The notes beneath the pieces were generated by a model. That model was not told the origin of the DNA and ran no database searches. It saw nothing but the letters and a program-made list of their open reading frames with translations. A stretch of 64,000 nt of DNA from contig NZ_JACJKQ010000003.1 in the NCBI RefSeq assembly GCF_016901575.1, forward strand, positions 164,306 through 228,305, given 5' to 3'. Numbering within the stretch: the stretch's first letter is position 1; each line of letters begins with the position of its first letter. A program made the position numbers and the translations under genes. This DNA comes from Enorma phocaeensis (GTDB taxonomy: Bacteria; Actinomycetota; Coriobacteriia; Coriobacteriales; Coriobacteriaceae). Shown here one piece after another: positions 8,336-18,200 of the stretch.

Positions 8336-10201
8336 ATGTGTGGAATCGTGGGCTATACCGGCTTGGACGTGGCGAAAAACATCCTCGTCGACGGTTTGAA
8401 GCGTCTCGAGTATCGCGGATATGACTCGGCGGGCGTGGCCCTGGAGCGCGTCGCCCCAAACGGCTCGACGTCGATCGATGTCATTCGACGCGTCGGCAAG
8501 GTGGCGGGCCTCGAGTCAGAACTCGCTGCCGTCGATGCAGACGCGACCTGCGGCATCGGCCACACGCGCTGGGCGACGCACGGCCGCCCAAGTGTGGCAA
8601 ACGCACATCCGCACACAAGCTGTGACGGCAGGATCGCCATCGTGCACAACGGCATCATCGAGAATTTCGCCGAACTCCGCGAGGCGCTGCAGGCACGCGG
8701 CCATCATTTTGCGAGCGAGACCGACACCGAGGTGCTCGCCCATCTTATCGAAGAGGCCTACGACGGCCATGGTGGGCGCGAGGGGGCGCACGACCTTTTG
8801 ACTGCGGTGCGCGAGGCGTGCACGCAGGTGGTCGGCGCCTACGGTCTTGCCGCCATGTGCGCCGATGAGCCCGGCGTGATCGTGGTGGCGCGCAAAGACT
8901 CGCCCATCGTCATCGGCCGCGGCGAGCGCGGCAGCTACGTCGCGTCCGATGTCATCGCGCTCATCGAGGCGACGCGAGACGTCGTGGTGCTTGAAGACGG
9001 CCAGTTTGCCCGCCTCACGCCCGAGGGCATCTCCTATACCGACGCCGAAGGCGCCGCCATCGAGCCCGTGGTCACGCATATCGACTGGGATATCGATATG
9101 GCCGAGAAGGGCGGCTACCCCGACTTCATGATGAAGGAGATCTTTGAGCAGCCGCGCGTCGTTCGAGACACCCTTGTGGGCCGCATGGTGGGCGGGGAAC
9201 TTTCTATTGACGAGCTGGGCCTCACGATGGAGGAGCTCAACCTCATCGATCGAGTATACGTAATCGCCTGCGGCACCAGCTATCATGCGGGCCTCATCGC
9301 CAAGAACCTCATCGAGGCATGGGCCCGCATTCCTTGCGAGGTCGAGGCTGCAAGCGAGTTTCGCTACCGCAACCCCATCATCACCCCGTCCACGCTCGTG
9401 GTCGCGGTGTCTCAGTCGGGCGAGACGGCCGACACCCTCGCTGCCATTCGAGATGCGCGCATCAAGGGCGCGAAGGTCTTTGGCATCACCAACGTGGTGG
9501 GCAGCCCGGTGGCACGCGAGAGCGACGGCGTGATCTACACAAAGGCCAACAAAGAGATCGCGGTCGCCTCAACCAAGAGCTTTATCGGGCAGGTGGTAAG
9601 CCTGACGCTTCTTGCCCTGCTGCTTGCGCAGGTCAAGGGAAAGCTCACGACGGGACAGGTTCGCATGCTGTTTCGCGAGCTCGGCGATACGGCGGAACAG
9701 ATCCAGCATATCCTCGATACCCAGGAGCAGGCAATTCATGAGGCGGCGTGCGCCTGCGTGGACGCGCAGTCGGCACTCTTTGTGGGGCGTGGCATGGGCG
9801 CCGCCATCGCACACGAGGGGGCCCTCAAGCTCAAGGAAATCAGCTATCTGCACGCCGAGGCCTACGCTGCCGGCGAGATGAAGCATGGTCCCATCGCGCT
9901 TATCGACCCGGGATTCCCGGTAATCGCGGTGGCGACGCGCAGCCCGGTATATGACAAGACGGTCTCGAATCTCAAGGAGTGCGAGGCGCGCGGCGCGAAG
10001 ATCATCGTGGTGGCGACCGAAGGGGATGCGGATATCACCGAGATCGCCGACCATGTCATCTATATTCCTGTGGTCCGCGACGCCTTTAGCCCGATTACGG
10101 CGACGGTACCGCTGCAACTTCTGGCGCGCGAGGTTGCTATCATGCGTGGCTGCGACGTCGACCAGCCGCGAAATCTTGCGAAAAGCGTCACCGTCGAGTA
10201 G
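8336..10201 (+). CDS. glmS: Glutamine-fructose-6-phosphate aminotransferase (isomerizing)
   Basis: A 621-residue enzyme of normal length. It makes glucosamine-6-phosphate from fructose-6-phosphate and glutamine, the first step towards UDP-GlcNAc for peptidoglycan. Cys2 (MCGIVGY) is the N-terminal nucleophile of the class II glutaminase domain, with RLEYRGYDSAG and GHTRWATHG following. Two SIS domains follow (CGTSYHAG, SQSGETADT; then GRGMGAAIAHEGALKLKE), ending in the family's NLAKSVTVE. GAAGGAG lies 7 bases before ATG 8336. A possible -10 (TAGAAT) is at 8281. I see no glmS ribozyme upstream. Confidence 0.97.
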   Translation: MCGIVGYTGLDVAKNILVDGLKRLEYRGYDSAGVALERVAPNGSTSIDVIRRVGKVAGLESELAAVDADATCGIGHTRWATHGRPSVANAHPHTSCDGRIAIVHNGIIENFAELREALQARGHHFASETDTEVLAHLIEEAYDGHGGREGAHDLLTAVREACTQVVGAYGLAAMCADEPGVIVVARKDSPIVIGRGERGSYVASDVIALIEATRDVVVLEDGQFARLTPEGISYTDAEGAAIEPVVTHIDWDIDMAEKGGYPDFMMKEIFEQPRVVRDTLVGRMVGGELSIDELGLTMEELNLIDRVYVIACGTSYHAGLIAKNLIEAWARIPCEVEAASEFRYRNPIITPSTLVVAVSQSGETADTLAAIRDARIKGAKVFGITNVVGSPVARESDGVIYTKANKEIAVASTKSFIGQVVSLTLLALLLAQVKGKLTTGQVRMLFRELGDTAEQIQHILDTQEQAIHEAACACVDAQSALFVGRGMGAAIAHEGALKLKEISYLHAEAYAAGEMKHGPIALIDPGFPVIAVATRSPVYDKTVSNLKECEARGAKIIVVATEGDADITEIADHVIYIPVVRDAFSPITATVPLQLLAREVAIMRGCDVDQPRNLAKSVTVE

Positions 10202-10304
10202 GCTGAGCCGCTCCCAGACAGTTCGCTTCGGTTGGTCGCAATCAGGTTGTGTAGCCGGCTGCATGTGGCAAGAGGCTGCAGGATTCACGTGTGGAGTCAA
10301 GGGC

Positions 10305-10330
10305 GCGGGACCGGCTGCGGCTGGTCCCGC
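10305..10330 (+). terminator. Hairpin downstream of glmS (possible terminator)
   Basis: GCGGGACC and GGTCCCGC form an 8-bp perfect stem around a 10-base loop. No U tract follows, so termination by this element alone is doubtful. Confidence 0.35.
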
Positions 10331-10353
10331 TCCGTCAGGTCGATGGGGCTTCG

Positions 10354-10554
10354 CTATCCCTCAAGGCCGAAGTGCCTCGCCGCCTCATCATCCGGCACGT
10401 ACTCCAAGAGGTCGCCTGGCTGGCATGCAAGCGCTTCGCACATTGCTTCAAGCGTGGAGAAGCGAATGGCGCTGATCTTTCCCGTCTTGATGCGCGACAG
10501 GTTTACTGGCGAGATGCCGATGCTCTCGGCAAGCTCCTTGCTGCTGACCTTTCG
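10354..10554 (-). pseudogene. Truncated XRE-family (YozG-like) regulator lacking its start
   Basis: Reading the minus strand from 10554 gives an open frame of 66 residues: RKVSSKELAESIGISPVNLS, then IKTGKISAIRFSTLEAMCEA, then a GDLLEYVPDD ending. This is the body of a small Cro/CI-type helix-turn-helix regulator, which normally starts with about 10-15 more residues (M..VRLDVML..). Here the codon just before the frame is the TAA stop of the LysR gene, and no ATG, GTG or TTG with a ribosome binding site precedes the helix-turn-helix. The 5' end therefore appears to have been replaced by the LysR gene. Translation by reinitiation from LysR is possible but no start codon is available. Confidence 0.7.
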
Positions 10555-11445
10555 TTATGTAATATCTGATAGCCAAGAGCGCCAGGTATCGGCGAGGGCG
10601 CGAAAGCGTCCGGCATAGATGCTTCCTCGCTGCCAGATGAGCGTGAAGTCATGCGAGATGGTTAGGTCTGGCGGCGTGACGTCGGAAAGCGACCCTCTCT
10701 CCAGCTCATCGTTGGCGGCGACGCGATAGAGAAACGATATGCCGCCTCCGGCCTCGACACATGCCTTGATGGCGGCGATGCTGCCGATCTCAATGGCGCC
10801 TGCGAAATCTGCGAGCGAAAGGTCGCGGGCGGCGAGGTTGCGTTCGAGAATCTCGCGCGTCCCCGACCCGCTTTCACGCACGATGATGCGTCTTTCCAAG
10901 AGCGCGGCAAGCTCGGTTGCTCGTTCGCCGCGTGATCCAATAGCGATATAGGGCTCGGTCGACAAGGCCGTCCCTTCGAAGTCCGAGCAGTCGAAAGGGC
11001 CTTCGACGAGGGCGACGTCGATATCCCCTCGATCGAGCCGCGTTACCAACTCGTTGGTGTTTCCCACCACCATGGTGAGCCGCACGTCCGGGTCCGCGTC
11101 GAGTTGACGCGGAAGAATGCGGGGCATGACGTAGTCGGCGATGGTGCGCGTCGCTCCAAAGCGAAGGGTCATCTCTGCAGCCTCATCGGCTGCTGCGCGG
11201 ACCTCGGCCGCGATGCGTGCGTCATCGTTCTCAAGACAGGAAAGGCGGAGGTACAAGATGTCTGCCGCCCGGGTGGGCGTGACGGCGCGTCCCTGTTTGA
11301 CGAAGAGGCGCGCATCGAGCCGCTCCTCGAGCCAGCGAATATGCTGCGACACCGCCGGCTGTGACAGATGGAGTTCCTCGGCCGTGCGGGTAAAGCTGCG
11401 GCGACGATAGACTTCAAGAAACGTGTGCGTGCGCGGGTCGAGCAT
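10555..11445 (-). CDS. LysR-family transcriptional regulator
   Basis: A 296-residue LysR-type regulator. The N-terminal winged helix-turn-helix reads FLEVYRRRSFTRTAEELHLS followed by QPAVSQHIRWLEERL, and residues from about 90 on form the effector-binding domain (TLRFGATRTIADYVMPRIL..., GDIDVALVEGP). It is divergent from the YeiH-type membrane protein 132 bases away, an arrangement known from yeiE/yeiH, so it probably controls that gene. ATG 11445 gives the normal LysR N-terminus; the longer frame to 11493 runs into the promoter region. An ATAA-N7-TTAT site lies just upstream. Its stop codon abuts the truncated XRE gene. Confidence 0.9.
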   Translation of the reverse strand: MLDPRTHTFLEVYRRRSFTRTAEELHLSQPAVSQHIRWLEERLDARLFVKQGRAVTPTRAADILYLRLSCLENDDARIAAEVRAAADEAAEMTLRFGATRTIADYVMPRILPRQLDADPDVRLTMVVGNTNELVTRLDRGDIDVALVEGPFDCSDFEGTALSTEPYIAIGSRGERATELAALLERRIIVRESGSGTREILERNLAARDLSLADFAGAIEIGSIAAIKACVEAGGGISFLYRVAANDELERGSLSDVTPPDLTISHDFTLIWQRGSIYAGRFRALADTWRSWLSDIT

Positions 11446-11457
11446 GCAGTTCCTAAC

Positions 11458-11472
11458 ATAAGAAATCATTAT
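11458..11472. promoter_or_regulatory. Candidate LysR-type binding site in the lysR/yeiH gap
   Basis: ATAAGAAATCATTAT is an inverted repeat (ATAA-N7-TTAT) containing the T-N11-A pattern of LysR-family boxes. It lies 13 bases upstream of the LysR start, within a markedly AT-rich stretch (11455-11512) that presumably holds both divergent promoters. Confidence 0.5.
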
Positions 11473-11577
11473 GGGTAAATCAAAATATATCATTTTACAT
11501 TATCTAATATGTCGCATACCATGGGCGCGCCCATCAACCGGACCAGACGCATAGATTCATCGAATGAGGGGTTGCCC

Positions 11578-12624
11578 ATGACAAAAGTAGCTACCATAGG
11601 GAAGGGCGTGCTGTTCGCCCTGGTCGTCGCCGTTCCTGCCTGGCTGCTCGGCAGGCAGTTCGAGGTCATCGGCGGCCCCGTCTTCGCCATTCTATTTGGC
11701 ATGGTGCTCGCACTCGTGATTCCTGAGAAAGCCTCCGCGCCGCTTATGCCTGGCGTTACCTTTACGTCGAAGAAGGTCCTGCAATGGGCGGTCGTGCTCT
11801 TGGGCTTCGGACTGAACCTCGCGCAGATCGCTCAAGTTGGCGCAACCTCGCTTCCCATCATCGTCTCCACCATCGCGACCTCTCTGGTCATCGCGTTTGT
11901 GCTGAGCAGGGCGCTCGGCATTCCTGGGAAGATCTCGACGCTTGTGGGCGTGGGATCGTCCATCTGCGGCGGCTCTGCCATTGCGGCCACGGCCCCGGTC
12001 ATCGATGCCGATGACGAGGAGATCGCGCAGGCCATCAGCGTGATCTTTCTGTTCAATGTCGTCGCGGCATTGGTGTTTCCCACGCTCGGCGGTTTGCTGG
12101 GGCTTTCCAACGAGGGGTTCGGGCTCTTTGCGGGTACGGCGGTGAACGACACGTCGTCGGTAACTGCTGCGGCTGCTGCCTGGGACGGCATGCATGCCGG
12201 TGCAAACACGCTTGACGCCGCGACCATCGTCAAGCTTACGCGCACCCTCGCCATCATCCCCATCACGCTCGCGCTCGCCCTCTGGCAAGTTCGAAAGGCC
12301 AGGCGCGCATCGTCCTCCCAGGACGGCGGCGCCGTCCAGGTGGATGGCACCTTTGACCTGAAGCGAATCTTCCCCTTCTTCATCGTGTTCTTCGTGCTGG
12401 CAAGTGTCATCACGACGGTATTCGCCTTGCCGGCAGGGATCACCGCTCCCATCAAAGAGCTTTCGAAGTTCTTCATCGTCATGGCGATGGCAGCGATCGG
12501 GTTCAATACCAATATCGTGAAGCTCGTTCGCACGGGCGGCAAGCCCATCGCGCTCGGTTTTGCCTGCTGGGTCGGCATCGCCTGCATGAGCCTCGCCGCG
12601 CAGCATCTGCTCGGCATCTGGTAA
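11578..12624 (+). CDS. yeiH: YeiH/UPF0324-family membrane protein (putative sulfate exporter family)
   Basis: A 348-residue, strongly hydrophobic protein with about ten membrane segments. It carries the family segments [34 protein letters not shown] and [16 protein letters not shown]. The family (Pfam Cons_hypoth698) is annotated as putative sulfate exporter; the true substrate is unsettled. GAGGGG lies 7 bases before ATG 11578; an upstream in-frame ATG at 11509 lies in the promoter region and was rejected. The divergent LysR gene is the likely regulator. No terminator with a U tract is visible; a GCAACCGC hairpin occurs at 12753-12782. Confidence 0.88.
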   Translation: MTKVATIGKGVLFALVVAVPAWLLGRQFEVIGGPVFAILFGMVLALVIPEKASAPLMPGVTFTSKKVLQWAVVLLGFGLNLAQIAQVGATSLPIIVSTIATSLVIAFVLSRALGIPGKISTLVGVGSSICGGSAIAATAPVIDADDEEIAQAISVIFLFNVVAALVFPTLGGLLGLSNEGFGLFAGTAVNDTSSVTAAAAAWDGMHAGANTLDAATIVKLTRTLAIIPITLALALWQVRKARRASSSQDGGAVQVDGTFDLKRIFPFFIVFFVLASVITTVFALPAGITAPIKELSKFFIVMAMAAIGFNTNIVKLVRTGGKPIALGFACWVGIACMSLAAQHLLGIW

Positions 12625-12984
12625 GCCCTTGCGTCTGGGGCCATATGGTCCGGCGGCGCTTTGCTGCACTCGCGTTTGGAGTCGGGCACCTCTGCTTCCA
12701 AACGGTCCACCCCAGCGCACCCAATACTAAGAAATAGGCCTTTACCTGCGGAAGGCAACCGCTAGGCGCCTCGCGGTTGCCTCACCTGAGCCAAAATGCA
12801 GCCTTCTGGTTGGTAGAATGAGGGGTATGGCGCCCGCATACTCATTGGTGCCGGCAAACGTTCTTTCGCTTGCGCGATACGGCGGCGTGCCCACTCATGA
12901 ACGAGATGGGACAAAGGCGAGACGCACCGCAACGGTCCTGCCATCCACCGCCCATCCGTGCGAGCCCGACCGAAAGGCCCTCCC
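12625..12984. other. Intergenic region with a hairpin and a possible promoter
   Basis: No gene is seen in these 360 bases. They hold a perfect 10-bp hairpin (AGGCAACCGC 12753-12762 with GCGGTTGCCT 12773-12782) without a U tract. At 12814 there is a TAGAAT preceded by TGG, possibly an extended -10 for the downstream regulator gene. Confidence 0.4.
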
Positions 12985-14019
12985 ATGAGCTTTCGTGACA
13001 ACCTTCAGTATCTGCGCGCCACACGCAATATGACTCAAGAGCAGCTTGCCATGTTGCTGGGCGTTTCCCGCCAATCTGTGACCAAGTGGGAGGCGGAGAA
13101 AAGCTATCCCGAGATGGACAAGCTTCTTAAGCTCTGCCAGATTTTTGAATGCAGCCTGGACGACCTTGTGCAGGGCGACCTTACCGGACGCGATCCGGGA
13201 ATCCAGACGGCCGTTCCAGCAGGTCCTCCTTCTGACGTCTGCGGCTACGATGAGCACCAGCGCCGTCTTGCCCGCCAAGTTCCTGCAGGCATCGTCTCGA
13301 TACTTGTGGGCTGTGGCCTGGGATTTTTGGCAGAGGGCCGCTTCACCCTGTTCGGAGCAGATGCCGACATTCTTACGATCGCCCTCATATTGCTGGGCGT
13401 GTTGGTTGGCCTGGCGTTCTTCATCCCAGCGGGAATGGAGCATGCGGCCTTTATGAAGGCGCACCCGTATATCGAGGACTTTTACACAGAAGGCGACCGC
13501 GCCTCCGCGCGTAAAGCGTTCACACGTGCCATGATCGCCGGCATCGCGTTCATCTTTGCGGGAGCCCTTAGCATCATGGTGCTGGGGGAGAGCAGGGCAA
13601 CAGAGCGAGAGGGACTTTGTCTGCTGCTGTGCCTTATTGCGGCGGGCGTGTGGCTCATCGTTCGCTATGGCATGCTGCTTGGCCGTACCAACGTCGCCGA
13701 GTACAACAAAAGCGTGGCGGAGGAGCTCGAGGTTGAAGACATCGTCAATGCGAAGGTGGATGAAGAGGTCCGCTCCGCGTTGCTTGAAAAGAAGCGCTCG
13801 GACGACAAGGTGGGTGCCGTCTGCGGCGTCATCATGATCCTTTCGACCATCGTGGGCCTCGTGCTCCTGTTTATCCCGGTGTTTTCTGCCCCAGACATGG
13901 ATGCGTTCAACCCTGAGGGCACGTCTGCCATGTGGTTCTGGATGGCATGGGTTGTGGGCGGCATGCTCTGCGGCATCGTTGCCATCCTCATGAACGCATT
14001 TGGCAAAAAGGACGAGTAG
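12985..14019 (+). CDS. Membrane-anchored XRE-family regulator with six TM segments
   Basis: The 344-residue protein starts with a complete Cro/CI helix-turn-helix (residues 1-65: FRDNLQYLRATRNMTQEQLA, then LLGVSRQSVTKWEAEKSYPE). The rest is hydrophobic, with about six predicted membrane helices, for example VPAGIVSILVGCGLGFL, ILTIALILLGVLVGLAFFI, MWFWMAWVVGGML. Proteins of this layout are common in Firmicutes and Actinobacteria, usually next to transporters, and probably sense envelope state; the signal is unknown. It is 101 bases upstream of the three-module ABC-2 system on the same strand and may regulate it. AAAGG precedes ATG 12985; an in-frame ATG at 12958 lacks a site. Confidence 0.85.
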   Translation: MSFRDNLQYLRATRNMTQEQLAMLLGVSRQSVTKWEAEKSYPEMDKLLKLCQIFECSLDDLVQGDLTGRDPGIQTAVPAGPPSDVCGYDEHQRRLARQVPAGIVSILVGCGLGFLAEGRFTLFGADADILTIALILLGVLVGLAFFIPAGMEHAAFMKAHPYIEDFYTEGDRASARKAFTRAMIAGIAFIFAGALSIMVLGESRATEREGLCLLLCLIAAGVWLIVRYGMLLGRTNVAEYNKSVAEELEVEDIVNAKVDEEVRSALLEKKRSDDKVGAVCGVIMILSTIVGLVLLFIPVFSAPDMDAFNPEGTSAMWFWMAWVVGGMLCGIVAILMNAFGKKDE

Positions 14020-14120
14020 GGTTGCGTTGAGCCCTCGCCCATCCTGTTATCCGTCTCGCCAAGGCGTTACAGGGTACAAGCGGGATAGATGTCTTGGCGG
14101 TCGGGACGGGGAGGTGCGGG

Positions 14121-15695
14121 ATGGCGCGGCGCATGCGATACGTGTTGCGCATGGTATTCTCCCACCCTGCCGTTTTGGCCTGCGTTCTTGTTGCGGCTGC
14201 GCTTGCAGCATGGCCCGCCATGGGTGTGCGGCCTTCCTTGCAGGATGAGGCGCTGTCGGTCGAAGAACAGCTTCCGTACGGCATGTATCGTTCGCTTGAA
14301 GAGGCGCGCGATAGCCTTGCGGGAAACCTCCGCCTTATGCGCGGCTTCGCCGAACGTGGCGAGCTGGCGCTGTCTCAGATGAGACTCATGGCAGCAGAAG
14401 AGAAGCGCCTGGAGGCACTCGACGAGGCGCTTTCGGCGTCCGATGTCAAAGGCTTCCTGGAGGCTGCGGCACAGTACTACGAACTGCAGCCGTCCGGAGC
14501 GGCTGGGGCTCAGGCACTGCAGTTCCATGCACTCTCCAAGCTTGAGGACCCTGCGTTCTACACGCTGCCCCAGACGATGCCGGCGGCCATATATCTTGCA
14601 TCGCGGCAGTTTATCCTGTCGCCTCTGGTGTTTGCCGCGGGCGGTCTTATGGGACATGAGGGGCTTCTGTCGCGTGGCTACGACGGGTCGCTCGACTTTC
14701 TTGTTTGGGCGATCCCTATCGTTGCCGCGGCCCTTGTGGGTGCGGGATTCGGGTGGCGAGCATTTCATGTTCGGGGCGTCTGCGGTTTGAGGCGGATGGG
14801 ACGTTCGGTGGTGTCGGGCGCGGTGAGCGGGGCATCTGCAGCGCTTGCCGTCACGGTTCCCGCTTGCTTGCTTGCGTGCGCGCACAATGGAATCGGCGAC
14901 TTGGCCTACCCTGTGATTGTTCAAGCGGCCGACGCCACCTATGGCGTTACGACGGTGGGCATGGTTCTCATCGAGCGCGCCGCCCTGCTTTGCGGGATGT
15001 CGTTGGTGGCGGCCTGCCTGGGGGCGGCGTCATGCAGGGTAGCGGGCGGGACTGCTCCTGCGGCCTGTGTGTGCTCAGCAGGGCTCGTGCTTGCTGCTCA
15101 GCCGTGGTATTTCACGATATTTAGTCCGTTGCGAGACGTTGCGCACCTGCTTCCTGCGACTTACGCCGACCCCGGGCGTGTTACCGGGTCTGCCGACGCT
15201 TTTGCAACGGCTGCCACCCCGCCGCAGCTCTCCGGTGCCGGCGTTGCCTCGGGTATCTTGACGTTTGCCGCTGCTGCTGCGGGCATCATCGCGATGACGC
15301 TGGCAGTTCGAGGTCTTGCCGAGGGGGCCGAACGCTGGCGACTGGCGCTTTGCCAAGGTCGCTCGTACCGCATCGGCCTTATCGCGCCCACATGGTCTCG
15401 CCTTGCCGAGCCAGGTTCGCCTTCGCCTGCCTCCATGCTTCCGGGAGACCCGCTCGCACACGGCCCGCCTGCGCGGATTCTCGTGGCAACGTCACCCATC
15501 GGATTTCTCAGCGCACGTTGGCGCAAGCTGCACGCGAGCATGTGCGCCATGACACATGTGCCCGAGGCCTCTTCCCTGGCATCGAGGCTTCGCTTACTCG
15601 CCTCTCTCAACGCAATAGGTATTCCCCCTCCTGCCGGCGTATGTCGCTGGAATGGATGGCGCTGTTGCGACACGTTGCCCGCTCGCGGCAGCTGA
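14121..15695 (+). CDS. ABC-2-like permease, single module (unrecognised family)
   Basis: A 524-residue membrane protein with one helix near the N-terminus (about residues 11-33), a roughly 120-residue extracytoplasmic domain rich in Leu/Glu/Ala heptads, then five more helices: the ABC-2 permease layout. The extracytoplasmic domain ends in LEDPAFYTLPQTMPA (LEDP at 141-144) and the fourth-fifth helix loop has NGIGDLAYPVI (AYPV at 262-265). Both motifs recur twice in the next protein. After the last helix comes a 120-residue Ser/Pro/Arg-rich tail with no visible domain. ATG 14121 follows GGGGAGG. It is followed 19 bases later by the two-module permease and then by an ABC ATPase. Substrate unknown. 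Confidence 0.75.
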   Translation: MARRMRYVLRMVFSHPAVLACVLVAAALAAWPAMGVRPSLQDEALSVEEQLPYGMYRSLEEARDSLAGNLRLMRGFAERGELALSQMRLMAAEEKRLEALDEALSASDVKGFLEAAAQYYELQPSGAAGAQALQFHALSKLEDPAFYTLPQTMPAAIYLASRQFILSPLVFAAGGLMGHEGLLSRGYDGSLDFLVWAIPIVAAALVGAGFGWRAFHVRGVCGLRRMGRSVVSGAVSGASAALAVTVPACLLACAHNGIGDLAYPVIVQAADATYGVTTVGMVLIERAALLCGMSLVAACLGAASCRVAGGTAPAACVCSAGLVLAAQPWYFTIFSPLRDVAHLLPATYADPGRVTGSADAFATAATPPQLSGAGVASGILTFAAAAAGIIAMTLAVRGLAEGAERWRLALCQGRSYRIGLIAPTWSRLAEPGSPSPASMLPGDPLAHGPPARILVATSPIGFLSARWRKLHASMCAMTHVPEASSLASRLRLLASLNAIGIPPPAGVCRWNGWRCCDTLPARGS

Positions 15696-15714
15696 AGACG
15701 AGGGAGATGGATGC

Positions 15715-18198
15715 ATGACTACTCATATGAGATGGAAAAGGAATGGGGCAAAGCCAGGCGGAGGGCGTGCGCGCCGTCCCCGCCAGGCACGTGCCTTGGC
15801 ACGATATGCGGCGACGCTGTTTTGTCTTGCGGTCCGAAGCCCCTTGTTGTGGGTGTCGGTGCTCGTCGCCTCTGCGCTGCTGTGGGTCGGTGTGGCGAAC
15901 ATGCCCGCCCTTGCGGTTAGCGGCCCCTATGACAGGCAGTCCATGCAGACGAACTTCGACCTGTATGAGCAGCAAGAGGCGAGCGCCTCTCAGAGGGAAT
16001 GGCTGGCGCGGGAGCCGTCCTCGCTTCTCGAGGAGCGGGCGCAGGAGGAGTTCGTCGATCGCGGTCGCGTGTACGACCTCATGCGCGCAGCCACCGATGA
16101 CCGCTCCTATATCAAGGCGATCCTGGAACTGTTGCGCCATGACGAGCAGTATCCCTATGCCGGTTTCTCCCATGCCGAGAACGAGGCTTCGCAGGAATTC
16201 TATCAGCAGCTGTTGAGGCTCGAGGACCCTCAGCTATACGAAAGCATCCAAGAGATGCCGGCCATCGCGTTTTTTACCTATCGATGGCAGGAATGGTTCT
16301 CGCTTCCCATCGTGAGCCAGCTGCTGGCGTCGCTTGCGGCGGGCTCCGCCGAGCCCTCATCTTCTGCGGCGTCGTTTTCGCCCGAGGCACACCTTGTCAT
16401 GATGGTGCCCGCGGTGGTGGCATCCGCCTGCGTCTTTCGCTGGAAGACGCGCCGACGCCTACTTGACGCAGTTCCACTTGTTCGCGGCGCGGCGTCCACG
16501 GTCGAGGTCTTGACCGCTGCCGCGTGCTCGTTGCTTGCCATGGCTGCGGTTGTGCTGCCGGGGCTGGTGTGGCTTGCTGCGAAAAACGGGCTGGGCAACC
16601 TTTCGTATCCTGTGGTGTATTTCCAGGCAGGCGAGGTTGTTGCGACAACGGCGGGCGAGGTGATCTTCCAGGGGGCGAGCCTCTGCGTTCTCGCAACGCT
16701 CGTGATTGCCTTGGTGCTCGAATTGTCGTGCTGCGCGACCCATCGTATGACGCCCGGGGTGATAGTTGCGTCTGCGACCGTGCTCGCCCCTTTGATTCCC
16801 GATTATTTCGACCGGCTGTCTCCTCTGGCAAGCGCGGCACCCTGGCTGCCGTCGACGTATCTCGGTGTCGATAAGGTCGTCGGCGGCTGGAGCTATTTCA
16901 TCAACACCGAAAACGATGTTCTGCCCATCGCGGGTTGCGACTATGCGCATGGGCTGCTTGTCTTGGGCGGCACGGCCCTCGTGCTTGTGACCCTCGTGAC
17001 CGCGGTGCATCTGTTTTGTCATGCGCTCCGCTTGCACCGGATGGGGAGCGTCGGCGGCCCTTCGGGCGGCTCGGCATCTCGCGGAGGCGCACATGCCCTC
17101 GAGCACAGCGGCGCGGCGTCGAGTTCGCGCGATGGGGGAGCGATGCGTGCCAAAGGGGCCCGCTTCTCCCCTCGGCTGTCTGCGCGAGGGACGCCGGATG
17201 TGCGGCGTGCCTTCCGCGATGGCGCGCGAGACCTGCCCGCGCCGGCCGCGACGGTGCGCTCGACTACGGCCGCATATCTTACCGTCTTGCTGAGAGGGGC
17301 TGCGATTCCTGCTGCAGTCGTTTGTGAGGCTGCTGTGCTGGTGCTTCCGGCAGTCGTGCCCTTCCGTACGGGCATGGAGGCGTATACCCAGGATGCGTAT
17401 GTGTCCCGATATCAGGAGCACAGTCGGGCTCAGGGAGGGGACCTTGCCGCGTTTTCCGACCCGGCTTTCGCCCGGCGCGATATCGAGCTGCTGGCAGATG
17501 CGGCGTGGGCGCCCGACGCGCGTTCGTTTGCCGTTGCTGCCGCGGCGTATGAAGGGTGGTGGGCGGCACGTCTTGAAGAAGGGGCCGTTTTGGCTGCCGC
17601 CGCAGAAAACCCCGGGATCGCACGCAGCCGCGAGGAGTTCTATCGCCGACTGTCTGAGCTGGACGACCCATCCATCGCGCTTGTCGGCTCCCAGCTTTCG
17701 CCCGTTCGGCTCGTTGCCTTTGATGCGCGCCTGTATCCAGCCCTTCTGGGGGCTCTGCCCTACTTCGCTGCGGGGGCAATGGCGATCTCTGCGACGCGGC
17801 GCGGCCTGCTGAGACAGGTTCCCGTTCGTGGATGGAGGCGCGCCCTTTCGGTGGCCTCCGCAACAATCGTCGTGGGGCTTGTGGGCGCGGCTCTTGCGTG
17901 GCTGCCTGTGCTTGCCGTGGCGCTCATACGCTGTGGGTGGGGAGAGGTGGCATATCCCGTCATCGTCTGGGATGCCGCCAGCCCTGGGTTGTTGCCTTGG
18001 CTTTCCGCGTTGGTCGGCGAGGCGGGGGCTTCACTGCCGGCTGTGGCCACGGCGGGCGAGCTTGCCCACCTCTACGTTGGAAGGCTGGCCGTCACGGGCC
18101 TCATCGCGTCGGTCGCGTCCTCTGCCATCTCTGTCGTCGTCGGCCGAACCGTACGGGTTGCTGGCGCCGAGCAGGAAATCTCTCGAAAGGAGCTGTAG
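15715..18198 (+). CDS. Fused two-module ABC-2-like permease (paralogue of the preceding gene)
   Basis: The 827-residue protein holds two permease modules joined by a roughly 90-residue Gly/Ser/Arg-rich linker (about residues 450-535). Each module has a first helix, a large extracytoplasmic domain and further helices. Module 1 has LEDP at 169-172 and NGLGNLSYPVV (SYPV 297-300). Module 2 has LDDP at 649-652 and GWGEVAYPVIV (AYPV 746-749). These match the two motifs of the upstream permease, with 97-128 residues between them in all three copies, so all three modules are paralogous. ATG 15715 follows a GAGGGAG site. The stop is 2 bases before the ATPase start, indicating tight coupling. I know no named family with this arrangement; the substrate is unknown. 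Confidence 0.75.
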   Translation: MTTHMRWKRNGAKPGGGRARRPRQARALARYAATLFCLAVRSPLLWVSVLVASALLWVGVANMPALAVSGPYDRQSMQTNFDLYEQQEASASQREWLAREPSSLLEERAQEEFVDRGRVYDLMRAATDDRSYIKAILELLRHDEQYPYAGFSHAENEASQEFYQQLLRLEDPQLYESIQEMPAIAFFTYRWQEWFSLPIVSQLLASLAAGSAEPSSSAASFSPEAHLVMMVPAVVASACVFRWKTRRRLLDAVPLVRGAASTVEVLTAAACSLLAMAAVVLPGLVWLAAKNGLGNLSYPVVYFQAGEVVATTAGEVIFQGASLCVLATLVIALVLELSCCATHRMTPGVIVASATVLAPLIPDYFDRLSPLASAAPWLPSTYLGVDKVVGGWSYFINTENDVLPIAGCDYAHGLLVLGGTALVLVTLVTAVHLFCHALRLHRMGSVGGPSGGSASRGGAHALEHSGAASSSRDGGAMRAKGARFSPRLSARGTPDVRRAFRDGARDLPAPAATVRSTTAAYLTVLLRGAAIPAAVVCEAAVLVLPAVVPFRTGMEAYTQDAYVSRYQEHSRAQGGDLAAFSDPAFARRDIELLADAAWAPDARSFAVAAAAYEGWWAARLEEGAVLAAAAENPGIARSREEFYRRLSELDDPSIALVGSQLSPVRLVAFDARLYPALLGALPYFAAGAMAISATRRGLLRQVPVRGWRRALSVASATIVVGLVGAALAWLPVLAVALIRCGWGEVAYPVIVWDAASPGLLPWLSALVGEAGASLPAVATAGELAHLYVGRLAVTGLIASVASSAISVVVGRTVRVAGAEQEISRKEL

Positions 18199-18200
18199 CC

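Noticed and set aside
15320..15695. Frameshift at the end of the single-module permease gene
   Set aside because: The tail looks unlike the rest of the protein, but the frame stays open with a stop well placed before the next start, and no alternative frame continues the fold.
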